Origin: Olsenella sp.
Lineage (GTDB): Bacteria; Actinomycetota; Coriobacteriia; Coriobacteriales; Atopobiaceae
Assembly: GCA_015062715.1 (NCBI GenBank)
Contig: SUUD01000150.1
Span: 1 to 5,376 of the forward strand
Direction: 5' to 3'
DNA length: 5,376 bases
Of this stretch, positions 1 to 3,994 are shown in pieces. The notes beneath the pieces were generated by a model. That model saw only the letters and a program-made list of their open reading frames with translations. It was not told the origin of the DNA and searched no databases. How positions within the stretch are numbered: the stretch's first letter is position 1; every line of letters starts with the position of its first letter. The position numbers and the translations under genes were made by a program.

Positions 1-353
1 GCCTCCATGCCCGAGAGGTCCGGGAAGGCAAAGTCCTCGTCCCCATCGACAAGCTCCCAGAGGGAGAGGACGCACGCTCCCGGTCGCATCTCCTCGATGA
101 TGTTGTTGCAGTTGTGGCACAGCGAAAAGACACGGTCCCCGGGCTCGAATGCCACCGAGTCGGGCAACGTGGCCCAGGCATCGCGCAGCGTGCCCTCGGG
201 CATCTTGCCCTCGAACTCGCCCAGCTTGTACCTTGGCACGCAGCAGCGGACCACCTCGAGGCCCCAGCGGTCCCGCACGTAGTCCTGGATGCGAAGGCTT
301 CTCTCCGGATACTTGGACGTGAACACGCAGCTGGCGATGTAGTAGTCGCTCAT
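1..353 (-). CDS. Cysteine-rich Fe-S oxidoreductase-like protein (CCG-like), 3' end outside the window
   Basis: The first 117 codons are visible on the minus strand, starting at the ATG at 353-351; the C-terminus lies beyond the left edge. The start is supported by AAAGGGGG at 367-360, six bases upstream. The protein begins MSDYYIASCVFTSKYPERS and has cysteines at residues 9, 37, 38, 79, 82 and 94, including a CC pair (37-38) and a CHNC motif (79-82). This spacing and the surrounding text resemble small proteins annotated in Coriobacteriia as Fe-S oxidoreductase or heterodisulfide-reductase-like cysteine-rich (CCG) proteins, in which cysteine pairs bind an iron-sulfur cluster or act in thiol redox chemistry. 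The exact reaction and partner are not known to me. No signal peptide or membrane segment is visible, so it is probably cytoplasmic. It lies 71 bp downstream of another minus-strand gene and may be co-transcribed with it. That it is coding is near certain; the family name is moderately supported. Confidence 0.8.
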   Translation of the reverse strand, partial: MSDYYIASCVFTSKYPERSLRIQDYVRDRWGLEVVRCCVPRYKLGEFEGKMPEGTLRDAWATLPDSVAFEPGDRVFSLCHNCNNIIEEMRPGACVLSLWELVDGDEDFAFPDLSGME

Positions 354-424
354 CGACGTCCCCCTTTGGCCGTGCGAGCTCGCGCTCGCGTCCCTTGGGA
401 CAGGGGTCGAGGGGTGCCGAGGGG

Positions 425-907
425 CTACCCCAGCGCCTCGACAGCCGCCTTGCGCACGCCCTTCCACATGGCGAAGCCCCACACCGGGGTCTGCTCCATG
501 AAGTCGAGCCTGCCGGTGGAAAGGTCGACGACCGTGGGCAGGGCGAAGGCCGCCCAGTGCGCGCTCGGCTTCTGCTTGGTGTAGGCCACCACGTCGGGGC
601 GTGCCTGGGCCTGGAGCAGCACCGGGTACACGCCCACGCCCTTCTGCAGCCCACGCGGCAGGCCCTGATAGTTGCTGAGCGCCCACGTCACGCATGCCTG
701 GGTGTAGGCGTCCATGTCGGCCGCCGCTGCGTTGTCGTCTCGGGTGATCAGGAAGTAGTGGTGCATCTTGACCGCCAGCGCGCCCCAGCTCTGCGAGCTG
801 AGCACGTAGGCGCCCAGCTCCGGCACCCATGGGGCCTGCTGGCCCACGCGGCCCGCAACCTTGCCGACAAATGCCCTGAGCAGCTCGTCATTGGGATTAA
901 CGTACAT
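425..907 (-). CDS. Conserved-looking hypothetical protein, 160 aa
   Basis: I do not recognise a named family. The chosen start is the ATG at 907-905 (MYVNPNDELLRAFVGKVAG), because AAGGGAGG at 921-914 sits six bases upstream. The frame stays open to an earlier ATG at 1069, but that extension runs antisense through the ORF6N relic and has no coding look. The product is soluble, with no signal peptide or membrane helix. It is rich in aromatic residues and ends in a conserved-looking block: LPRGLQKGVGVYPVLL (residues 83-98), KPSAHWAAFALPTVVDL (113-129) and TPVWGFAMWKG (140-150). The hydrophobic strands, the central histidine (H117) and the tryptophans suggest a compact alpha/beta cytoplasmic protein. 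It stops at the TAG at 427-425 and is followed after 71 bp by the Fe-S-type gene on the same strand, which it precedes in any shared transcript. Strand, start and end are well supported; the function is unknown. Confidence 0.8.
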   Translation of the reverse strand: MYVNPNDELLRAFVGKVAGRVGQQAPWVPELGAYVLSSQSWGALAVKMHHYFLITRDDNAAAADMDAYTQACVTWALSNYQGLPRGLQKGVGVYPVLLQAQARPDVVAYTKQKPSAHWAAFALPTVVDLSTGRLDFMEQTPVWGFAMWKGVRKAAVEALG

Positions 908-943
908 GGGGCGCCTCCCTTGGTCGCGTCTTGCCACGCAACG

Positions 944-949
944 ATTGTA
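944..949 (-). promoter_or_regulatory. Possible -10 box for the leftward 160-aa gene
   Basis: Read on the minus strand, 949-944 is TACAAT, one base from the TATAAT consensus. It lies about 37 bases before the ATG at 907, leaving a leader of roughly 30 nt that contains the AAGGGAGG ribosome binding site. No good -35 hexamer is visible 16-18 bases further upstream (the bases there are close to TCGAGA). The site falls inside the 5' end of the decayed ORF6N gene, so the leftward gene may have recruited this sequence. This is a single-hexamer call and therefore weak. Confidence 0.25.
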
Positions 950-1096
950 CGGCAACTGCAGGTCATTCTCGACAGCGACCTGGCAAGGCTGTACCAGGTC
1001 GAGACCGGCGCCCTCAACCGTGCGGCCAAGCGCAATGAAGCAAGGTTCCCCGAGGACTTTCGGTTTCAAATCTCAAAGTAAGAGCTGGAGTTCTTA

Positions 1097-1115
1097 AGGT
1101 GCCAAATTGGCACCT
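1097..1115. repeat. Perfect 19-bp palindrome (9-bp arms, 1-nt centre)
   Basis: AGGTGCCAA, a single A, then TTGGCACCT form a perfect inverted repeat. It lies inside the ORF6N relic, 15 bases after the nonsense codon, and encodes the ..RCQIGT.. stretch of that frame. The symmetry and length resemble a repressor operator, but its position within a former coding region makes chance or coding constraint an alternative. It could also form a tight stem-loop in RNA, without a T-tract after it, so it is not a terminator. Confidence 0.6.
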
Positions 1116-1535
1116 CATGTGACGACCTGCACAAATACGGAAGTGGCGGACGTCGATACCTTCCCTACGCGTACACCGAGCAAGGTGTCGCAATGCTCTC
1201 CGCCCTCCTGCGAAGCGCCGTGGCAGTTGAGACCAGCGTTCGCATCATGCGGGCGTTCGTCGAAATGAGACGCCTCATCGCCAGCAGCGCGCTCATGTTC
1301 GAGCAGATTCGCTCCGTCGAGCTGCGGCAGCTAGAGTTCGAGAAGAGCACGGACGAGCGTTTCGAGCGCGTCTTCGACTACATGGGTGCCCATGAGACGG
1401 TCGGCACATCGCTCAAGGACACGGGAAAGCGCACCTTCGCGATCACGCGCATCGAGGACGAGGCCCTGACGCGCGGCGTCCTGGAGAGGCTCGAGACAGC
1501 CAAAGACAATACAATGCACTAGTGACCCGCCACCC

Positions 1536-1543
1536 AAAGGAGG
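1536..1543 (+). promoter_or_regulatory. Ribosome binding site of pcp, unusually close to the ATG
   Basis: AAAGGAGG is a near-perfect anti-16S match but ends only three bases before the ATG at 1547, where five to nine is usual. No better start is possible: the N-terminus MPRPILLVTCFEPFGG is the expected beginning of the enzyme. The site lies 13 bases after the stop of the ORF6N relic. Confidence 0.7.
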
Positions 1544-1546
1544 CCC

Positions 1547-2155
1547 ATGCCGCGCCCGATTCTTCTCGTCACCTGCTTCGAGCCGTTTGGCGGAAGCGAC
1601 CGCAACGCCTCGCAGGAGGCCGTGATGGCGATGCCCGACAAGATCGGCCCCTTCGACGTGCGAAAGGCGTGCCTACCGGTCGTGTTTGGCGAGGCCGGGG
1701 CACGAGTCTGTGAGCTTGTCGACGAGCTCTCCCCCGTCGCCGTGGTGTGCGTGGGCGAGGCGGGCGGCACGCAGGCCATTGCCATCGAGACGCGCGCGAC
1801 CAACCTGCGCCAGGCGCGCATCGCCGACAACGCCGGGCAGGCCCCGCAGGACGAGCCCGTCGTGGAGGGCGGGACCGACTGGCTTGCGGCGACCCTTCCC
1901 GTGGGCGACATGGTCGCGGCGGTCGAGGCCGCGGGAATCCCGGCCGAGCCCTCGCAGTCCGCCGGGACCTTCGTGTGCAACGACACCCTGTACCTGGTGC
2001 TGCGCCACCGGGGGGGCTCGGACGTCCCCGCGGGGTTCCTCCATGTGCCCGCCGGGGACGCGCTTTCGAACGAGCAGCTGGTCGCAGGCCTGACTGCAGC
2101 CATTGCGGCACTTGGGATCAAAACGGGTAATAGAGGCCAATCCCATCTTGACTAA
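1547..2155 (+). CDS. pcp: Pyroglutamyl-peptidase I (pyrrolidone-carboxylate peptidase)
   Basis: A cytoplasmic cysteine peptidase (MEROPS family C15) that removes N-terminal pyroglutamate from peptides and proteins. The 202-residue length is typical of the family (about 200-215). The N-terminal VTCFEPFGG motif is at residues 8-16. The catalytic glutamate is E81 in GGTQAIAIETRATN, the nucleophile C144 in SAGTFVCNDTLY, and the histidine H166 in GFLHVPAG, so the catalytic triad is complete. The loop RIADNAGQ..DEPVVEGG (91-109) also matches the family. The ATG at 1547 gives the expected N-terminus and follows a strong ribosome binding site. No promoter of its own is evident in the 24 bp after the ORF6N relic, so transcription may start within the relic. 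The last dozen codons (GIKTGNRGQSHLD) lie in less GC-rich sequence and look variable. No frameshift or lost residue is seen, so the gene is probably functional. Confidence 0.96.
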   Translation: MPRPILLVTCFEPFGGSDRNASQEAVMAMPDKIGPFDVRKACLPVVFGEAGARVCELVDELSPVAVVCVGEAGGTQAIAIETRATNLRQARIADNAGQAPQDEPVVEGGTDWLAATLPVGDMVAAVEAAGIPAEPSQSAGTFVCNDTLYLVLRHRGGSDVPAGFLHVPAGDALSNEQLVAGLTAAIAALGIKTGNRGQSHLD

Positions 2156-2393
2156 CGTACATATGTTCTATATATTCTAATCTATACAATTGAAGTCAGT
2201 GGCCGGTGCATTATCCGGCTGCGAGGCTGGGAGCACCACCCCTCCCTAACTTCGATGCAGCGATCGCAGGACAGCCGCCCCCACCAGAAGGGAGCTGTTC
2301 CTTGACGTTTTCACATTCACAGTAATCAACCGTAGAAGCAGGGCCCTTCAAAGCGCTCTGGGTGCACCTCTTTCCCTCTCTGCCGTGAGTAAC
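2156..2393. other. Non-coding stretch between pcp and the toxin gene
   Basis: No credible gene is seen on either strand. The first 35 bases are strikingly AT-rich for this genome and include ACATATGT (2159-2166) and TATACAAT (2183-2190), a possible -10 with no clear -35. A weak hairpin pairs GCCGG (2202-2206) with CCGGC (2215-2219) across an 8-nt loop and lacks a T-tract, so no convincing pcp terminator is visible. GCGATCGC occurs at 2250-2257. TTGACG at 2302-2307 is a fair -35, but the best -10 behind it (TAATCA, 2323-2328) is poor and spaced at 15. The composition differs from the flanking genes, which would fit a scar of past insertion or recombination, but I recognise no insertion sequence ends. 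Confidence 0.6.
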
Positions 2394-2413
2394 TGTAGCA
2401 TTTATGCTACAAT
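2394..2413 (+). promoter_or_regulatory. Likely TA operator overlapping a -10 box
   Basis: TGTAGCAT, TT, ATGCTACA (2394-2411) is a perfect 18-bp inverted repeat with 8-bp arms. TACAAT (2408-2413), a good -10 hexamer, overlaps its right arm and would place transcription start near 2420, just before the toxin ATG at 2433. No convincing -35 is seen 17 bases upstream (near 2385-2390, GTGAGT). HTH antitoxins of this type usually bind such palindromes and repress their own operon, so autoregulation by the downstream antitoxin is the natural inference. Confidence 0.6.
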
Positions 2414-2432
2414 CTTCATGATTGGAACTACA

Positions 2433-2750
2433 ATGTTGGATATACGAACGACTGCAGATTTCGATTGTTGGATCAAGGGTTTACGCGATGTGTCAGCACG
2501 CGCACGAATCGTTCGCTATTTCGAGCGCATACAGAACGGAGAGAAACTCGCGGGTGATTTAAAGCCGGTCGGAGGGCACGTTGTCGAAGCAAGATTCTCA
2601 TTTGGCCCGGGATACCGCGTCTACCTCACCCAACGCAATCGACAAGTCATCCTACTGCTCGCTGGAGGGGACAAGTCCTCGCAGCGACGTGATATCGAAA
2701 GGGCGAAGGAACTCGCCCGACAGTGGAGGAATGATGCTCGAGACGAATAA
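2433..2750 (+). CDS. Type II toxin, RelE/ParE superfamily (HigB-like addiction module killer protein)
   Basis: A 105-residue protein of the RelE/ParE superfamily, in the subgroup called 'addiction module killer protein' (HI1419-like). Members are typically small basic toxins, many of which cleave mRNA at the ribosome. The diagnostic blocks are all present: GDLKPVGGHVVEARFSFGPG (residues 41-60), YRVYL (61-65) and LLLAGGDKSSQ followed by DIERAKELARQW (74-98). Relatives start close to the residues MLDIRTTADFDCWIKGLRD, which favours the ATG at 2433; GGAA at 2424-2427 is a modest ribosome binding site. An in-frame ATG at 2418 and a GTG at 2385 would add residues, but the GTG lies within or before the operator. 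The gene overlaps the antitoxin gene by 17 bp, in the toxin-first order of HigBA-like systems. It looks intact, and its base composition is less GC-rich than pcp, consistent with horizontal arrival. Confidence 0.92.
   Translation: MLDIRTTADFDCWIKGLRDVSARARIVRYFERIQNGEKLAGDLKPVGGHVVEARFSFGPGYRVYLTQRNRQVILLLAGGDKSSQRRDIERAKELARQWRNDARDE
2725..2729 (+). promoter_or_regulatory. Ribosome binding site deciding the antitoxin start
   Basis: GGAGG lies within the 3' end of the toxin gene. Two adjacent in-frame ATGs follow at 2731 and 2734; spacings of one and four bases favour the second. Its position inside the toxin coding region suggests translational coupling of antitoxin to toxin. Confidence 0.6.
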
Positions 2751-3015
2751 GTTCGACGCCGCCAGCTACATCAACAGCAGAGAGGACGTGATCGCATACC
2801 TCAATGCGGTCCTCGACGAAGGCGACCCGTCCGCGCTCCCAGAGGCGCTCGGTACCATCGCTCGCTCTCAGGGGATGACCGCCATCTCTCGCCAAACAGG
2901 GCTCAAGCGGGAGGGTCTCTACCGCTCGCTCGCGACAGGCGGAAACCCGTCCTTCGTTACTGTCGTGAAGGTGCTCGAGGCATTGGGCATGCGACTGTCC
3001 GTCACCGCCTCGTAG
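2734..3015 (+). CDS. Type II antitoxin, Xre-like HTH addiction module antidote protein
   Basis: A 93-residue protein of the addiction module antidote family (HI1420-like), the usual partner of the toxin immediately upstream. It should bind and neutralise that toxin and, through its helix-turn-helix, bind the operon's operator. The N-terminal FDAASYINSREDVIAYLNAV (residues 7-26) and LDEGDPSALPEALGTIARSQ (27-46) blocks are typical. The HTH covers roughly residues 47-66 (GMTAISRQTGLKREGLYRSL), followed by the signature GGNPSFVTVVKVLEALGMRL (69-88). The start at 2734 gives MLETNKFDAAS, the expected N-terminus. The reading frame extends to an upstream ATG at 2581, but that part is a shadow of the toxin gene. 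The gene looks intact. Its stop at 3013-3015 is followed almost at once by the truncated glycosidase, so the right boundary of the TA module lies between 3016 and about 3030. Confidence 0.93.
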   Translation: MLETNKFDAASYINSREDVIAYLNAVLDEGDPSALPEALGTIARSQGMTAISRQTGLKREGLYRSLATGGNPSFVTVVKVLEALGMRLSVTAS

Positions 3016-3022
3016 GAATCGC

Positions 3023-3652
3023 TTGCGACCGCCCTACTCCCCCGCCACGGGCAGCACCACGGTCACGCGTCTGACGCCATCCTCCACCGCCGAGGACGGC
3101 ACCGTGACCTACGTGCCCAAGACCCTGCAGTACCGCACCTACACCGCCGACGGCGCCAACGTGCGCGAGCACTCCATCGCCGGTGCCATCCTGGAGGACG
3201 GCACCAAGGAGGACCGCGGCTACAAGGGCCAGTCCTGGACCGCCGCCAACGAGGGCGACCTCGACATGATCCTCGAGACCGTCGAGCTCATGGGCGACAA
3301 GCCCGTCGTGGTTGTCATCAACATGGCCAACCCCATGGTCTTCTCCGAGTTCGAGGACAAGGTCCAGGGCATCCTGGTGCACTTTGGCGCCGCAGACGTC
3401 GTGCTCGCCGACATCCTCGGCGGCGCGGTCGAGCCCACGGCCCTGCTCCCGCTGCAGCAGCCCGCCAGCATGGACGTCGTGGAGGGCCAGCTCGAGGACG
3501 TGCCGCGCGACATGGAGTGCCACGTGGACACCGCCGGCAACGCCTACGACTTTGGCTTCGGCCTCAACTGGAGCGGCGTCATCGACGACGAGCGCGTGGC
3601 CACCTACGCCGGCGCCGAGCCGCTGACCGAGCCCGAGACCGTGTCCCTGTAG
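3023..3652 (+). pseudogene. C-terminal fragment of a family 3 glycoside hydrolase (beta-glucosidase-like)
   Basis: About 205 codons match the end of GH3 enzymes of the Bifidobacterium/Coriobacteriia beta-glucosidase-like type. Visible blocks are VPKTLQYRTYTADGANVREH (residues 31-50 counted from a TTG at 3023), RGYKGQSWTAANEGDLDMIL (65-84), PVVVVINMANPMVFSEFEDK (94-113), VEPTALLPLQQPASMDVVEG (136-155), ED.P.DMECHVDTAGNAYDF (158-177) and GLNWSGVIDDER (180-191). Complete family members are several hundred residues long and carry the catalytic nucleophile in an N-terminal barrel. That whole part is missing here, along with much of the C-terminal domain, so no hydrolytic activity is expected. The TTG at 3023 has no clear ribosome binding site, so it is probably not a true start. 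The remaining codons show normal genomic bias and no stop or frameshift, pointing to a fairly recent truncation. The break coincides with the end of the TA module. Confidence 0.88.
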
Positions 3653-3669
3653 TCCCTCTCAGGTACCCC

Positions 3670-3718
3670 CTGCCCTACCCCCCTGTGGGCAGAACGACCC
3701 TTTCTCTCCTTTGGGTCG
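3670..3718. repeat. Two consecutive small stem-loops after the GH3 fragment
   Basis: CTGCCC (3670-3675) pairs with GGGCAG (3687-3692) across 11 nt. Two bases later CGACCC (3695-3700) pairs with GGGTCG (3713-3718) across 12 nt. They begin 17 bases after the GH3 stop. Neither has a clean T-tract directly behind it, so alone they are weak terminators; they may protect the 3' end or assist the stronger terminator just downstream. Confidence 0.55.
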
Positions 3719-3725
3719 GTGCCAT

Positions 3726-3760
3726 GGGCCGCTCGCCTCGCGCGGGCGGCCCGTCTTTGT
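3726..3760 (+). terminator. Rho-independent terminator
   Basis: GGGCCGC (3726-3732) pairs perfectly with GCGGCCC (3746-3752). A further inner CGC/GCG pairing (3734-3736 with 3740-3742) can extend the stem with a small bulge. The tail GTCTTTGT (3753-3760) is T-rich, though not a pure T run. It lies 73 bp after the GH3 stop and would end rightward transcripts from the TA/GH3 side. Confidence 0.7.
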
Positions 3761-3772
3761 CTGTGGGCCCCT

Positions 3773-3859
3773 TGATGCGTGTGCGTTCTTCTCCCCCGTG
3801 CGCGAGAACGCATCAGACGTCGGGCGCGTTCTTCTCCCCCACGCGCGAGAGAACGCGCC
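3773..3859. repeat. Two tandem copies of a 34-36-nt hairpin unit
   Basis: Unit 1 pairs TGCGTTCT (3782-3789) with AGAACGCA (3805-3812). Unit 2 pairs GGCGCGTTCT (3823-3832) with AGAACGCGCC (3850-3859). Loops are nearly the same: TCTCCCCC, then GT or AC, then GCGCG, with two extra bases (AG) in unit 2. The units repeat with a 43-bp period. Where the stems differ they still pair: T-A (3782/3812) in unit 1 is C-G (3825/3857) in unit 2, and G.T (3781/3813) is G-C (3824/3858). TGATGCGT (3773-3780) can also pair with ACGCATCA (3808-3815), offering an alternative stem for unit 1. Function is unknown; REP-like palindromes, RNA structure or operator sites are all possible. Confidence 0.75.
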
Positions 3860-3980
3860 ACACGACTCGCATTCTCCGCCACACGGACACGCTCCCCGAC
3901 TGGTCGCCCTTCGTCAACATCCCATATTGGATTTCTCCTTACCATGGATGGGATGGGACTTCGCCTTCGAGCCCCAAGAC

Positions 3981-3988
3981 GAGGAGGG
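3981..3988 (+). promoter_or_regulatory. Ribosome binding site supporting a GTG start for the HD gene
   Basis: GAGGAGGG is followed after six bases by the GTG at 3995. In-frame ATGs at 3944 and 3953 would lengthen the protein by about 17 or 14 residues, but the first has no ribosome binding site, and the extra residues (arginine-, proline- and glycine-rich) look untranslated. Confidence 0.65.
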
Positions 3989-3994
3989 ACGACG

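Larger units (their letters stand above)
944..1522 (+). pseudogene. ORF6N-domain (phage antirepressor-like) protein gene, broken by an in-frame stop
   Basis: One reading frame shows an ORF6N-family protein on both sides of a TAA at 1079-1081. Before it come QVILDSDLARLYQVETGAL, then LNRAAKRN and FPEDFRFQISK (959-1078). After it come ELEFLRCQIGTS (1082-1117), then GGRRYLPYAYTEQGVAMLSA (about 1147-1206), ETSVRIMRAFVEMRRLIAS and a charged helix DERFERVFDYMGAHE ending near 1396. ORF6N is a DNA-binding domain of phage antirepressors and related regulators. No frameshift is needed: a GAA-to-TAA change alone explains the break, since relatives have lysine-glutamate-glutamate here. No good start codon or ribosome binding site is visible before 960, and the gene abuts the divergent 160-aa gene, so the 5' end also looks lost. 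The last 40 or so codons (about 1400-1519) do not resemble the C-termini I know for this family. An ATG at 1193 could start a 109-aa remnant, but it has no clear ribosome binding site. Confidence 0.85.
3653..3994. other. 342-bp intergenic region of hairpins before the HD-domain gene
   Basis: No credible gene is seen; the open frames here carry arginine- and proline-rich nonsense. The region holds two small hairpins (3670-3718), a Rho-independent terminator (3726-3760) and a pair of related larger hairpins (3773-3859), each listed separately. Between 3860 and 3980, CATATT at 3923-3928 is a possible -10 for the HD gene with only a poor -35 (CTGGTC, 3900-3905). Confidence 0.6.

Noticed and set aside
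390..401. Small hairpin GTCCC-TT-GGGAC between the two leftward genes
   Set aside because: The stem is only 5 bp with a 2-nt loop and no T-tract, too little to call a terminator or operator.
395..1081. Plus-strand open frame of 228 codons leading into the ORF6N relic
   Set aside because: Its first 170 or so codons are antisense to the 160-aa gene and have no family features; only the part from about 950 on is ORF6N sequence.
2114..2145. Terminator at the end of pcp (TGGGAT...ATCCCA)
   Set aside because: The 6-bp stem has a loop of over 20 nt, lies inside the coding region and is not followed by a T-tract.
1519..2146. Several minus-strand open frames opposite pcp
   Set aside because: They are arginine-, proline- and serine-rich shadows of pcp, which has complete catalytic residues on the plus strand.
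3002..3523. 173-codon minus-strand open frame opposite the GH3 fragment
   Set aside because: A low-complexity glycine/valine/histidine-rich shadow; the plus strand carries unmistakable GH3 C-terminal motifs.
3773..3859. CRISPR-like repeats
   Set aside because: There are only two copies, each unit is itself a long hairpin, and the interval between them is about 10 nt, too short to be a spacer. No cas gene is present.
3944..3946. ATG as alternative start of the HD-domain gene
   Set aside because: It has no ribosome binding site upstream, whereas the GTG at 3995 follows GAGGAGGG at good spacing.
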